Source of the DNA: Chryseobacterium fluminis
GTDB lineage: Bacteria > Bacteroidota > Bacteroidia > Flavobacteriales > Weeksellaceae
Assembly (NCBI RefSeq): GCF_026314945.1
Contig: NZ_CP111121.1
Span: forward strand, 2,790,001 to 2,854,000
Direction of reading: 5' to 3'
DNA: 64,000 nucleotides
In this document: positions 52,168-61,888 of the stretch, piece by piece
How positions within the stretch are numbered: position 1 is the stretch's first letter
Layout of the letters: every line of letters starts with the position of its first letter
Made by a program: the position numbers and the translations under genes
Notes under the pieces: model-generated
Told to the model about the DNA's origin: nothing
Database searches by the model: none
What the model saw: only the letters and a program-made list of their open reading frames with translations

Positions 52168-54315
52168 TTATTGTTGTTGATTTCCAAGTTTATTCCAGAT
52201 TTCAATTCTGTAATCTTTGATATCTGCATTATCCTGCAAGCTCTTCATCCATGACTGACCGAACATTCCTGCATTCCTCTGGGAAATGGACTCTGTAAAC
52301 TGCTTAGCATCCCCAGGCTGTTTATTAATGGTTTCGTTTTTCTTCACCAAAACATACACTCCCGTTCCTCCTTCAACCGGTTTGGAAAGCTGACCTTTCT
52401 TAACACCGAACGCCGCTCCTGCAACTTTAGGCTCCATCGCTCCGGCAACTGAAGGATTTAACATATTAACCTGTGCTGACTGTTTTGTGGTCGCAAACTG
52501 TTTTGCAATCTGATCAAGACTGCCTGCTTTTCCGATTTTTTCAGAAATCTGTTTTGCGGCCAGTTTATTTTTTACCACAGTTTCAATCTGATCTCTTACA
52601 GACTCCGGATCAGCAGTTCCTTTTTCCTGTTTACCGTTCAGATATACCACTATTTTGTCACCTGTTCCGTCTACTGTAAAGAATTCTGTATCTCCTTTTT
52701 CTCTCTTCTTATCAAAAGCCCAGGCAAGGATCTCATTGTCTTTGTCTGTTCCTAATCCCTGAAGCTGACCGTCAAATCTCTTCGCCTGTTTAGGGTTCGA
52801 ATATTGATAGTTTCCTTTTTTAGCAATATTCACGAAATCGTTGAATGATTTCCCCTGAACCTGCTGGATAAATCTTCTGGCTTTTTTATCTGTTTCCGCT
52901 TCTGTTGCATCAGAAGGCTTAACCGCTTTTACAAGGTTCGCCACTTTATATCCCATCGCTCCGGCTTTTTTATCTTCAATATTGATGATATGGTATCCGA
53001 ACTGAGTTTCCACCACTCCTGTAGCTCCTTTAGGATTGTTTGCCAAATAGGTTAAGAATTCAGGAACGAAAGGTGTTTCAGGAGTTGTCCACCCTAAACT
53101 GCCACCCTGAGCTGCAGAATTTGGATCATTAGATAATTTAAGGAATTCTGTAAATTTCGTCGGTGTTGCTTTTACAATAGCACCAATAGAATCAGCCAAT
53201 TTCTTCGCCTCTTCTTTTGATCTTGTAACGCCTTCTCCCGCAGGACTTCCCTTAAATGCGATCAAAATATGTCTTGATAAAGTGGAATCTGAAGTCTTTT
53301 TATTTAAAAGCTTAGAAACAACATAAAAATCCTGCTCTTTATATGGTCCGAAAGTCTGACCGATAGCTGCTGTTGCAATTTGACCCTGAATGGCCTGAGG
53401 CAACTGAGTAGGCTTTAAATACTGATTATTGAAAGGCATATCAGAATTTGCCATTACAAACATAGAATCGTTTGTCGTATTCTGGAAATTCTCTGTTCCT
53501 CCACTGGCATCCGTACCTCCAGAGAATAATTTTGTAATTTCTTTCTGAGCTACGGCATCGTCAGCAGCACTTGGCGCAGAAGGGAAAAATACAATTCCCA
53601 GGTTTCTGCTCGCATCTGTTTTGAACATTACAGGATGTTGCTTGATATAGTTAGCCAGGTCGTCCGTAGTAACTTTAATATTATTTTTTTGAAGATAAGA
53701 AGTGTAATCCACTTTTACAAAATCGATATCAGCCAGCTGATCCCTTTGTTTCATTAATTCTTCTGCTTCTTTTTTACCGGTAGTAATTCCCTGAGAAATG
53801 TTTGCAAAAACCTGTCTTGCCATGAGTCTGTACTCGATTGACTTTCTGGTTTTCAGCCACTGGTTATACCCTTCCGGGCTTACCGCTTTCATTTCTTCAA
53901 TCTGTTTTTTAAGCTCCTGCGTTTTAAAATTACCTTTTTCATCGTGGAACTGTTGGTTCTGAGCAAACATCTGATCAAACTGGATCTGATTCCAGAAATA
54001 ATCTTCTGTCATTTCAAAGCCCATTTTCTCGAATTGCTGTTTGATCAGTTTCGACTGCACCAGCAATTGCCAGGCCTGTTCTTCAAGACCATTTTTGGGT
54101 TGCCCTTGCTGCTCGGCCTGTTGTTGTAGCACGAAAAGCTGGTCATTAAACTCTTCGCGGGTAATTTTTTCACCGTTCACTTTTCCTAAAACATCCGGAT
54201 TTTTACCAAAAACCTTATCAATACTATCGGGATTCACCAGGAACGCCAAAAGCGCCAGTGCAATTACTCCCATCAAAAGCCAAGGCTTACTCCTAATCTG
54301 TCCTAAAATTGCCAT
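52168..54315 (-). CDS. PpiD-like periplasmic folding chaperone (SurA_N and PPIC domains)
   Basis: 715 aa. Short cytoplasmic N terminus, TM anchor ~12-28 (PWLLMGVIALALLAFLVNP), a SurA_N-like chaperone region (~40-200, with VNGEKITREEFNDQLFVLQ), a parvulin PPIC domain (~345-455, SRHILIAFKGSPAGEG and GGSLGWTTPETPFVPEF, FGYHIINIEDKK), and a C-terminal helical region. Architecture is that of PpiD, anchored at the inner membrane and helping outer-membrane protein maturation. Divergent from lon, which shares its 260-nt upstream region. Catalytic parvulin residues are partly conserved, so isomerase activity is uncertain. Confidence 0.9.
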   Translation of the reverse strand: MAILGQIRSKPWLLMGVIALALLAFLVNPDSIDKVFGKNPDVLGKVNGEKITREEFNDQLFVLQQQAEQQGQPKNGLEEQAWQLLVQSKLIKQQFEKMGFEMTEDYFWNQIQFDQMFAQNQQFHDEKGNFKTQELKKQIEEMKAVSPEGYNQWLKTRKSIEYRLMARQVFANISQGITTGKKEAEELMKQRDQLADIDFVKVDYTSYLQKNNIKVTTDDLANYIKQHPVMFKTDASRNLGIVFFPSAPSAADDAVAQKEITKLFSGGTDASGGTENFQNTTNDSMFVMANSDMPFNNQYLKPTQLPQAIQGQIATAAIGQTFGPYKEQDFYVVSKLLNKKTSDSTLSRHILIAFKGSPAGEGVTRSKEEAKKLADSIGAIVKATPTKFTEFLKLSNDPNSAAQGGSLGWTTPETPFVPEFLTYLANNPKGATGVVETQFGYHIINIEDKKAGAMGYKVANLVKAVKPSDATEAETDKKARRFIQQVQGKSFNDFVNIAKKGNYQYSNPKQAKRFDGQLQGLGTDKDNEILAWAFDKKREKGDTEFFTVDGTGDKIVVYLNGKQEKGTADPESVRDQIETVVKNKLAAKQISEKIGKAGSLDQIAKQFATTKQSAQVNMLNPSVAGAMEPKVAGAAFGVKKGQLSKPVEGGTGVYVLVKKNETINKQPGDAKQFTESISQRNAGMFGQSWMKSLQDNADIKDYRIEIWNKLGNQQQ

Positions 54316-54484
54316 TTTATAAATTATAGTTTTTTATCAGTTTGCGAAAATACACATTTTTAAGAAATTACGGAAATCCTGATTCTTTATTTTAGTTTTT
54401 AAAATTTAATTTATTTAAAAAAGGAAATTTTGACCGTATTTTTTAGCAAAAAACGAATGGCATAAGTCTTGTGCATTTTATAAG

Positions 54485-54565
54485 AACATAATATGTTATA
54501 CGCTTTCAAAGCATATTGTGAAATTTCACGTTAACGATTTAAAACGAAAAATGACAATTTGTCAT
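54485..54565 (+). promoter_or_regulatory. Palindrome-rich upstream region of lon
   Basis: Four inverted repeats in 81 nt: AACAT-AAT-ATGTT (54485-54497), GCTTT-C-AAAGC (54502-54512), GTGAAATTTCAC (54518-54529, no spacer), and ATGACA-ATT-TGTCAT (54551-54565), the last only 10 nt before the lon ATG (54576). They could be operators of heat-shock or cell-stress control. No clear -33/-7 promoter pair was identified. Confidence 0.4.
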
Positions 54566-54575
54566 TCGACTAACT

Positions 54576-56981
54576 ATGACAGAATTTGAAGATATGAGTC
54601 TCGAGGAAATAATAAATGACGGATTTGATATTGTCGCTGAAGAAATCAACCTTGCAGACCTTTCGGAAACCGAGCAGAATTCCGAACAGAAAATATTCCC
54701 TATACTTCCGGTAAGAAATATGGTCATGTTCCCCAATGTCGTTATTCCAATTACTGCAGGGAGAAAAACCTCCATACAACTCCTGGAAGATGCTCAGAAA
54801 AACGGTGAGTTTATTGGTATTGTAAGCCAGAAAAACTCAGATGTGGAGCAACCTGCCGAAAAAGATATTTATCAGGTCGGAACATTAGCGAAAATCATCA
54901 AAATAATAAAACTCCCGGAAGGAAATATTACCGCGATTAGCAAGGGTTTCCACAGGTTTAAGATTAAGAAAATTGTTGAAAAGCAACCTTATTTCAAAGG
55001 TGAAATCACAAAATTAAAGGATGGAAAAGCAAAAAATAAGGAAGAATATGAGGCATTGCTGGAAAATGTAAAAGATCTTGCCTTAAAGATTATCGAGCTG
55101 GATCCGAATATACCCAATGCTGCCAATTTTGCCATTAAGAATATTACGAGCAATGATGATTTACTGAACTTTATCTGTACCAATGCCAATTTTTCATCTG
55201 TCGAAAAGCAAAACCTGCTTGAAGAAAAAAATCTGATGGAAAGAGCTAATAAGTGCTACGAAATGATGCACGAAGATTTCAGGAAACTGGAACTGAGAAA
55301 TCAGATTCATCAGAAAACGTCCAAAGACTTAGACAAGCAGCAGAGAGAATACTTTCTGAATCAGCAGATAAGAACGATCCAGGAAGAATTAGGCGGTGGT
55401 CCTGAAAGTGATGTTGAAGATCTGATCGCCAAAGCAGCAAAGAAAACCTGGAATGCGGAGGTTGAGGAGCACTTCCAAAAGGAGATCAACAGACTGCAAC
55501 GCCAGAACCCGAACTCACCGGATTATAATGTGCAGCGGAATTATCTGGATTTCTTTACCGATTTACCGTGGGATACTTTTACAAAAGATACGTTCGACAT
55601 TGAAAGAGCACAGAAAATATTAGATAAAGCTCACTTCGGACTGGAGGATATCAAGAAGAGAATTCTGGAACACATGGCTGTTTTAAAACTTAAAAACAAC
55701 ATGAAATCACCGATTTTATTATTGGTAGGGCCTCCGGGCGTAGGTAAAACATCATTGGGAAAATCGGTTGCTGATGCTTTAAACAGAAAATACGTACGTG
55801 TATCTCTAGGCGGACTTCATGACGAAAGTGAAATCAGGGGCCACCGAAAAACATATATTGGAGCAATGGCGGGAAGAATTATTCAATCTATCAAAAAATC
55901 AGGAACTTCAAATCCTGTGATCGTACTGGATGAAATCGATAAAGTGGGAAAAGGCATCCACGGAGACCCGAGTTCAGCATTATTGGAAGTTCTTGATCCT
56001 GAGCAGAATAAATCATTTTATGATAATTTTCTGGAGATGGGCTACGACCTGTCCAAGGTAATGTTCATCGCTACAGCCAACTCATTATCTACTATTCAGA
56101 CGCCTTTGCTTGACAGAATGGAAATCATTCAGATCGCAGGTTATACGCTGGAGGAAAAAATCGAGATCGCAAAAAGACACCTGATTAAAAAACAGCAGGA
56201 AGAAAACGGACTGGATTCCAAGTCTTTCAAACTTGGAAATGCTGAATTAAAACATATTATTGAGGCCCATACTTCAGAGAGCGGAGTGAGATCCCTGGAG
56301 AAAAGAATTGCATCCATCGGACGTTGGGTAGCATTGCAAACGGCATTAGTTAAAGAATACGACCCTAAAATTTCTCTTGAAAAAGTAGATGAAATTCTAG
56401 GCGTTCCAAGACCGAAAAGCTTATCTGAACTTACCGACGTTCCGGGGGTAGTGACCGGTCTGGCATGGACCAGCGTAGGAGGAGACATCTTATTTATCGA
56501 AAGTATTTTAAGCAGCGGGAAAGGAACTTTAACGATGACGGGTAACCTGGGCACAGTGATGAAGGAATCTGCCACCATCGCTTTGGAATACATTAAAGCC
56601 AAGCACGATGAACTGGGTATTTCCCAGGAAGATATTGAAAAGAAGAATATGCACGTTCACGTGCCGGAAGGCGCTACTCCCAAAGACGGGCCGTCGGCAG
56701 GTATTGCAATGCTGACCTCCATGGTTTCTTCTTTTAAAAATAAAAAAGTAAAGCCTCACCTGGCGATGACCGGTGAAATTACCTTAAGAGGAAAAGTACT
56801 TCCGGTAGGCGGAATTAAAGAAAAACTTCTGGCAGCGACAAGAGCCGGGATCAGAGAAGTGATTCTTTGTGAAGCCAACAGGAAAGATGTAGAAGAAATT
56901 AAAAAAGATTATTTAAAAGATCTGAAAGTTCACTATGTCAATAAAATGGAAGAGGTTATTGAAATCGCTATCGAAAAATAA
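54576..56981 (+). CDS. lon: ATP-dependent protease Lon (LonA)
   Basis: 801-aa AAA+ serine protease degrading misfolded proteins. N-terminal LON substrate-binding domain (~45-240, [17 protein letters not shown]), AAA module with Walker [10 protein letters not shown] (Lys391) and Walker [10 protein letters not shown], and C-terminal protease domain with the catalytic dyad Ser707 ([11 protein letters not shown]) and Lys750 (GGIKEK). Length matches LonA. The product begins with an acidic stretch ([19 protein letters not shown]) not found in E. coli Lon. Head-to-head with the ppiD-like gene; a terminator follows. Confidence 0.96.
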   Translation: MTEFEDMSLEEIINDGFDIVAEEINLADLSETEQNSEQKIFPILPVRNMVMFPNVVIPITAGRKTSIQLLEDAQKNGEFIGIVSQKNSDVEQPAEKDIYQVGTLAKIIKIIKLPEGNITAISKGFHRFKIKKIVEKQPYFKGEITKLKDGKAKNKEEYEALLENVKDLALKIIELDPNIPNAANFAIKNITSNDDLLNFICTNANFSSVEKQNLLEEKNLMERANKCYEMMHEDFRKLELRNQIHQKTSKDLDKQQREYFLNQQIRTIQEELGGGPESDVEDLIAKAAKKTWNAEVEEHFQKEINRLQRQNPNSPDYNVQRNYLDFFTDLPWDTFTKDTFDIERAQKILDKAHFGLEDIKKRILEHMAVLKLKNNMKSPILLLVGPPGVGKTSLGKSVADALNRKYVRVSLGGLHDESEIRGHRKTYIGAMAGRIIQSIKKSGTSNPVIVLDEIDKVGKGIHGDPSSALLEVLDPEQNKSFYDNFLEMGYDLSKVMFIATANSLSTIQTPLLDRMEIIQIAGYTLEEKIEIAKRHLIKKQQEENGLDSKSFKLGNAELKHIIEAHTSESGVRSLEKRIASIGRWVALQTALVKEYDPKISLEKVDEILGVPRPKSLSELTDVPGVVTGLAWTSVGGDILFIESILSSGKGTLTMTGNLGTVMKESATIALEYIKAKHDELGISQEDIEKKNMHVHVPEGATPKDGPSAGIAMLTSMVSSFKNKKVKPHLAMTGEITLRGKVLPVGGIKEKLLAATRAGIREVILCEANRKDVEEIKKDYLKDLKVHYVNKMEEVIEIAIEK

Positions 56982-57003
56982 TCAACCCTATTTTTTATAA
57001 ATA

Positions 57004-57037
57004 AAAACACGTTTCAGATTGTGAGACGTGTTTTATT
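57004..57037 (+). terminator. Terminator after lon
   Basis: AAAACACGTTTC (57004-57015) pairs with GAGACGTGTTTT (57023-57034) over 12 bp (one G-U pair), loop AGATTGT, followed by ATTT and T-rich DNA, 22 nt past the lon stop. Confidence 0.8.
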
Positions 57038-57126
57038 TATAATCTGGATGCAATAACGTTAATTAAAGAAATAAATCCTTTAATACGAGGGGTTTTTCTT
57101 ATTTTTATACTACAGATTTTGAAATT

Positions 57127-58239
57127 ATGAATTTTATTCGTTTACCTTTTCTTGTCAGGCTTACGCTCGTTGTCATATCTATCATTGGTATTGGTTATCT
57201 TTTAGCATTGGGACAAAGTATTTTGGCACCGTTCTTTCTGGCGTTTTTAATGGCGATGTTATTTCTACCCTTTGCTACTATGCTGGAGAAAAAATTAAGA
57301 TTTCCTAGATCATTTTCTACGATAACCTCCGTTGCGATTATGCTTGTCATTTTATCAGGCTTAATTTACTTTTTCGGATCACAGCTTTCAAGTTTCAGCA
57401 AAGACCTTCCTCACCTAAGAGTACAGTCTACCGCAGTCTTCAACAGTCTTCAGCATTGGGTATCTGATACTTTCAACATAAAGATTAATGAACAGCTGGA
57501 TTACCTTGACCAGGGGATCAATAAGATTTTATCTTCTTCAGGAATCATCCTTGGCTTTACCTTCGGGATATTTTCTACCGGATTCGGATTTATCATCTTC
57601 TTTATTCTATTCTTCATTTTCATTTTAAATTACAGGAGAATTTTAAATAATTTCATTGTAACAGTTTTTAACGAAAAGCATAAATCCAGTGTCCAGGAGG
57701 TAGTAACACAAGTACGCGTGATGACAAAAAGGTATATTATAGGACTATGCCTTCAGGTGTTAATTGTTTCTATATTAACCTCTATTGTTTTAACTATTGT
57801 CGGGGTAAAATATGCGGTCTTACTGGCTGTGCTTACAGGATTACTTAATGTCATTCCTTATTTAGGAATCTGTCTTTCGCTGCTCATATCATGCTTTATC
57901 GCCTTTGCAACCGGCACGCCGGGTACCTGTGTTTATGTTTTGATCGGATATATTGTGGTTCATATTATAGACGGGAATATCATTCTTCCTTTTGTAGTGG
58001 GATCCAAAGTGAAAATCAATGCACTGTTTTCGTTCATAGGAATTATTCTGGGAGAGCATTTGTGGGGAATTGCCGGAATGTTTCTCTGTATCCCGGCCAT
58101 CGCGATTCTAAAAATTATTTTTGAAAGAGTAGACGGCTTACAACCTTGGGGAAGACTTCTTGGAGAGGAAGAAAGGCCTGACAAAAGGAAGAAGAAGTAC
58201 AAAATTTCAAAAAACATTACGCTTCAGGAAAAAGACTGA
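57127..58239 (+). CDS. AI-2E family transporter (PerM/YdiK family)
   Basis: 370-aa polytopic protein with about seven TM helices. The family motif appears in GLLNVIPYLGICLSLLISCFIAF near 240 and NIILPFVVGSKVKINALFSFIGIILGEHLWGIAGMFLCIPAIAI near 280 (given in parts: NIILPFVVGSKVKIN and GEHLWGIAGMFL). The family (PF01594) includes the autoinducer-2 exporter TqsA and many proteins of other or unknown function, such as pH or Na+/H+ related transporters. No lsr genes are nearby, so transport of AI-2 is not established. Own transcription unit after the lon terminator. Confidence 0.87.
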   Translation: MNFIRLPFLVRLTLVVISIIGIGYLLALGQSILAPFFLAFLMAMLFLPFATMLEKKLRFPRSFSTITSVAIMLVILSGLIYFFGSQLSSFSKDLPHLRVQSTAVFNSLQHWVSDTFNIKINEQLDYLDQGINKILSSSGIILGFTFGIFSTGFGFIIFFILFFIFILNYRRILNNFIVTVFNEKHKSSVQEVVTQVRVMTKRYIIGLCLQVLIVSILTSIVLTIVGVKYAVLLAVLTGLLNVIPYLGICLSLLISCFIAFATGTPGTCVYVLIGYIVVHIIDGNIILPFVVGSKVKINALFSFIGIILGEHLWGIAGMFLCIPAIAILKIIFERVDGLQPWGRLLGEEERPDKRKKKYKISKNITLQEKD

Positions 58240-58246
58240 TATAATA

Positions 58247-58489
58247 AAGCTCAAAAAACCGAGGACTGAACTTTTTAGGAACGCAGAGAATCATTCTGTT
58301 GGAGCACATGCTCTGTACAATATGAGAATATATGATTAAATGGGCGGACAATATCCTGCTACGTACGCTCCGGGAGGATTTCCGCCGGAACCGCCAGGTA
58401 CGAATCATCCAATAGAATTTTATAAGGGCAGCCCAGAAATATCACCAATATTGCCTATGCTGCCAATTGCTTCAAAACGGTTGATTTAA
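58247..58489 (+). pseudogene. Possible decayed bacteriocin-like peptide gene
   Basis: One frame reads KLKKPRTELFRNAENHSV...YNMRIYD, stop, then ATG (58340) MGGQYPATYAPGGFPPEPPG to a stop at 58489. The first part faintly resembles the leader KLKKLSRTELKxxxGG of bacteriocin-like peptides annotated in Chryseobacterium, and the second is a Gly/Pro-rich 49-residue peptide opening with Met-Gly-Gly. No start codon precedes the first part. The interpretation is weak; the rest of the 58490-58640 spacer shows nothing recognisable. Confidence 0.2.
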
Positions 58490-58640
58490 TTTTTTAAGAT
58501 TCTTCGAAACAATTCATTAATTTAATTTACTTCATGGCACATATAATGAATAAAATTATACAAAATAATATTTTTGCCTAAAAAGCTTCAAATTTTACCA
58601 AATAATCAATTTTAACAGACTATATCGTATTTATTTTAAC

Positions 58641-58648
58641 TAAATTTG
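58641..58648 (+). promoter_or_regulatory. Putative -7 box of doxX promoter
   Basis: TAAATTTG matches the Bacteroidetes -7 consensus TAnnTTTG, 17 nt before the doxX ATG. No clear -33 TTTG stands 19 nt upstream, so support is moderate. Confidence 0.4.
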
Positions 58649-58665
58649 GTTAAAATATATCAATC

Positions 58666-59043
58666 ATGAAAATCGTAAAGTTTATTTTTGCCCTTCTTTT
58701 CGGACTTATGTTTATTAATGCCGGATTAAACAAATTTTTCAATTATATGCCTATGGAAAAGCCTACGCCCGAGCAAATGAAGCTTTTCGCAGCATTTACC
58801 GAAATTCACTGGCTGATGCCCCTGGTCGGAATTGTAGAAGTAGTTGGCGGATTGTTATTTATTTTCCCGAAAACCAGAGCATTGGGAGCTATCGTTATTC
58901 TGCCCGTAATGGTGGGAATTGTTGTACACATATTTTCGATGGATAAATCTCCGATAGGAATGCTGATCGCAGGCGTACTATTTCTGATTAATCTGTGGAT
59001 GTTAATCGACAATAAGGAAAAATACAGTGCTTTAGTACACTGA
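58666..59043 (+). CDS. DoxX family membrane protein
   Basis: 125 aa with four TM helices. N-terminal FIFALLFGLMFINAGLNKFF and WLMPLVGIVEVVGGLLFIF (near 47) are the DoxX/SURF4-like pattern (PF07681/PF13564); short loops, and C-terminal FLINLWMLIDNKEKYSALVH. DoxX proteins are associated with quinol oxidases or redox stress in some organisms; in flavobacteria no defined partner. Ends 8 nt before a bidirectional terminator. Confidence 0.85.
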   Translation: MKIVKFIFALLFGLMFINAGLNKFFNYMPMEKPTPEQMKLFAAFTEIHWLMPLVGIVEVVGGLLFIFPKTRALGAIVILPVMVGIVVHIFSMDKSPIGMLIAGVLFLINLWMLIDNKEKYSALVH

Positions 59044-59084
59044 AAAAAAAGAATGGTCAATTTAAATTATAATTGACCATTCAT
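59043..59084. terminator. Bidirectional terminator between doxX and acyl-CoA dehydrogenase
   Basis: GAATGGTCAATT (59051-59062) and AATTGACCATTC (59071-59082) form a perfect 12-bp stem with an 8-nt AT loop. Eight A precede it on the plus strand, giving T8 for the minus-strand transcript; the plus side is followed by ATTTAT. Confidence 0.85.
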
Positions 59085-59091
59085 TTATGAT

Positions 59092-60450
59092 TCAGACGAA
59101 TGCGCTAAAGCCAGTAATTGATCTTCCGACAATCAGGGAATTGATTTCTTTGGTTCCCTCATAAGAATATATTGCTTCCGAATCGGCAACAAACCGGGCG
59201 ACATCATATTCCAATAGGATTCCGTTCCCGCCCATAACTTCTCGGGCTCTGGACACAATATCTCTTGTCCTCATGGTACAGAAGACTTTGGCTAAAGAAG
59301 CATGCTCGTCTTTTAAGACACCCTCATCCTGCATTTCCGAAAGTCTGAAAACCATGGTTTGCATCGCAGTAAGATTGGATAACATTTCTACCAGGTGTCC
59401 CTGGATCATTTGAAATGAAGCAATGGGTTTTCCAAACTGTTCTCTTTTTCTCGTGTAATCTAAGGCACTTTCGTACGCTCCTCTTGCACAACCTGTAGCC
59501 ATCCAGGCAACGCCCGACCTGGTCATTCTCAATACTTTTGCCGTATCTTTAAATGAATTGGCATTCTGCAAACGGTTTTCTTCTGTTATCATACAGTCTT
59601 TTAAGGTAATCAATCCGTTCTGAACAATTCTCAGCGCCATTTTCCCTTTGATTTTTTCGACAGAATAACCCGGATTATCTTTTTCAACGATAAATCCTTT
59701 AACCTCACCGTCGTCCAGGTCTCTTGCCCAGATAATGATAATGTCTGCAAACGTTGCATTCCCGATCCATTTTTTCTGACCGTTTAACACCCAGCCGTCC
59801 GGCGTCTTTTTACAGGTCACCGTTAAGCCCCCGGCAGCGCCGGATCCTACTTCAGGTTCCGTTAAGCCGAATGCTCCGATTTTTTCAAACTTCTGCATCT
59901 GGGGAAGCCATTTCTGCTTCTGTTCTTCCGATCCGCAGATGTAAATAGAACCCATAGACAACCCGGACTGTACCCCGAAAAAGGTCGCAATCGAGGCATC
60001 TACTCTTGCCATTTCCATTGCTATAATACCTTCCATTAAAAAGGGCATTCCGGGACATCCGTATCCTTCATAAGTAACTCCGCAAATATCGAGCTTCTGA
60101 AACTTAGGAATTAATTCATGCGGGAATTCGTCTCTGAGCCAATAATGATTTACCAAAGGCTTCACCTCTTTTTCCATAAACGCTCTCACTTTAAGCTGTA
60201 CTTCCCGCTGTTCAGGAGACAGCGCTTCATAAATACCGTAGAAATCCCCGTCGATAGGCGGAAGGTCCCTCTTCTTCCTGTTCGGGTCCAGCATCTTCAT
60301 CATATCTCCGAGCTGCTTGTTGTCCAGTTTTGAGAAGGTATGCATCACTTTGGGTAAATCTACTTTTTGAGAAATAGCACTCAGCTGATCAAAATCTATT
60401 GATCTGAATAGTTCTATTGCGTTTCTGATTTTGGAAAAAGTTCCTGACAT
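59092..60450 (-). CDS. Acyl-CoA dehydrogenase family protein (glutaryl-CoA dehydrogenase-like)
   Basis: About 452 aa. FAD-dependent acyl-CoA dehydrogenase: FGLTEPEVGSGAAGGL (substrate/FAD loop, ~190), TRSGVAWMATGCARGAYESALDYTRKREQFGKPI near 310 (given in parts: RSGVAWMATGCARGAYE and RKREQFGKPI), and the catalytic Glu431 in SYEGTKEIN. The YEGT position of the base is that of glutaryl-CoA dehydrogenases. The first ~65 residues (MSGTFSKIRNAIELFRS..., KKRDLPPIDGDFYGIYEALSP) extend beyond the usual ~390-aa core. The ATG at 60450 is chosen; the TTG at 60486 is unlikely. No decarboxylation partner or CoA-transferase gene is adjacent. Confidence 0.88.
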   Translation of the reverse strand: MSGTFSKIRNAIELFRSIDFDQLSAISQKVDLPKVMHTFSKLDNKQLGDMMKMLDPNRKKRDLPPIDGDFYGIYEALSPEQREVQLKVRAFMEKEVKPLVNHYWLRDEFPHELIPKFQKLDICGVTYEGYGCPGMPFLMEGIIAMEMARVDASIATFFGVQSGLSMGSIYICGSEEQKQKWLPQMQKFEKIGAFGLTEPEVGSGAAGGLTVTCKKTPDGWVLNGQKKWIGNATFADIIIIWARDLDDGEVKGFIVEKDNPGYSVEKIKGKMALRIVQNGLITLKDCMITEENRLQNANSFKDTAKVLRMTRSGVAWMATGCARGAYESALDYTRKREQFGKPIASFQMIQGHLVEMLSNLTAMQTMVFRLSEMQDEGVLKDEHASLAKVFCTMRTRDIVSRAREVMGGNGILLEYDVARFVADSEAIYSYEGTKEINSLIVGRSITGFSAFV

Positions 60451-60646
60451 AATAATTAGTGTGTTTGACTTGTAAAAGATAAGCAAAAATTAATCCTAAA
60501 TAAATAACCCGTCAAAAAATAATTTTACAAATGACTGACTGTAAATAATTTACACCGGAACGCCGGTTTACAAAATTTTTACCGCCGTTTTTCAAACATT
60601 ACCCATCATTCAGCTGGAACTTTGGAATAACAAAAAAATCAACATT

Positions 60647-61552
60647 ATGAAAACGACTTACATCAGATTATCAATGGCCACCATTCTTTTATTAAGTATT
60701 TATTCGTGTAAAAAGGGAGAAGCGGCAATATCGCAACCTGAAGGTTATGCAGAAGCAGATTCGGCCGCTGTGGATTTATCAGACAGCATTTCATCTGTAG
60801 CAACCATGAAAGTGAAAGACAAACAGTTTATAAAAACAGCAGATGTCAGCATGGAAGTAAAGGATGTTTACGAAACGACAGTTTCCATCGAAAAATCAGT
60901 CCAGGAATTAGGAGGGTTTGTGACAAACAGCAATCTGCAAACTCATGTGGTTTCTGAAAACACTTACAATACATCCGACAAAGATGCGATGCTGGTAAAA
61001 AAATACCAGACTGAAAACAGAATGCAGCTGCGGGTTCCGACCGAAAAATTAGGCGAACTGCTGACTTTGATTAATCATAAAAAACTATTTCTCAATTCAA
61101 GATCAATACATGCCGAGGACATCACTTCAAACATTAAATATGCTGAAATGGAAGGAGAAAGAATAAAAAAAACTCAAGAAAACATTTCTCAGCTTAAGGC
61201 AGATAAAGATAAGGTCAAACTGGATAATCAAAACACCTCAGACCATAATGAGCAGAAACTCGCCAATATGAATGTTTTGGACCAGTTAAAATACAGCACC
61301 ATCGATATCTATATCAGAGAGCCTAAACTCCGAACTGCCGAAATCGCCATTACCAATACAGAAAACATCGATGACCAATATAAATTCAGTTTCATTTACA
61401 GTGCAAAATCGGCTTTTATCGAAGGATATTATCTGATCCAGAGAATTATTGTAGGATTAATTACGGTATGGCCGATAATTTTGACAGGAGCCGTCATTGT
61501 TTATTTTCTGAAAAAACAGAAACTCCGTAAAAAAGTAACTGAACGACATTAA
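60647..61552 (+). CDS. DUF4349 domain-containing lipoprotein
   Basis: 301 aa. Signal peptide with lipobox SIYSC (Cys21), an acidic linker, then the DUF4349 domain (~60-240: FIKTADVSMEVKDVYETTVSIEKSVQELGGFV, in parts FIKTADVSMEVKDVY and GGFVTNSNLQ; RVPTEKLGELLTLI; coiled-coil EGERIKKTQENISQLKADKDK), and a C-terminal TM helix (~262-284, YLIQRIIVGLITVWPIILTGAVIVYFL). Lipid-anchored N terminus plus C-terminal helix is unusual, suggesting a short loop between membranes or a misread lipobox. Function unknown; cell-envelope protein. Confidence 0.82.
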   Translation: MKTTYIRLSMATILLLSIYSCKKGEAAISQPEGYAEADSAAVDLSDSISSVATMKVKDKQFIKTADVSMEVKDVYETTVSIEKSVQELGGFVTNSNLQTHVVSENTYNTSDKDAMLVKKYQTENRMQLRVPTEKLGELLTLINHKKLFLNSRSIHAEDITSNIKYAEMEGERIKKTQENISQLKADKDKVKLDNQNTSDHNEQKLANMNVLDQLKYSTIDIYIREPKLRTAEIAITNTENIDDQYKFSFIYSAKSAFIEGYYLIQRIIVGLITVWPIILTGAVIVYFLKKQKLRKKVTERH

Positions 61553-61888
61553 TTATAAAAATTGATTTAAAGAATGCACCTTTTCGTTTTTGATCGCAAT
61601 TAAAGTATAAGGAACTGCGGTTAGATTGATTCTCATTTTTGAAATATTCATTTAATCAGGTAATACATCCGTAAAAATTTTTCAGAAAATTAATGGCTCT
61701 ATTCAGAGTATCATCTTTTGGTGGCTCGATATGCAAATTTTCCCTAAATTTTTAAAATTTAAATATTTCTTATCATTTTGAGACCTTCACCCCATCCATT
61801 TTTTCTTAAATTTGCAAATTGAAACAATCAGGATTCAGATGATTCGGTCCAACGCATTGTCTAAATCCTAAAATTAAGCCCTACATTT
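61553..61888. other. 336-nt spacer upstream of pgi
   Basis: No gene or strong hairpin. A TAAATTTG box (61807-61814) may be the -7 element of the pgi promoter, 75 nt before the ATG at 61889; TTTTG lies 26 nt further upstream, more than the usual 19. Confidence 0.35.

Noticed and set aside
54458..54475. TGGCATAAGTCTTGTGCA looks like a sigma-54 promoter ahead of lon
   Set aside because: The GG and GC elements are 12 bases apart, not the 10 required, and TTGC is TTGT. No enhancer-binding regulator site is seen.
58217..58408. Minus-strand 63-codon open frame after the AI-2E transporter
   Set aside because: It overlaps the end of the transporter gene in antisense, starts and stops at no conserved signal, and its product has no recognisable pattern.
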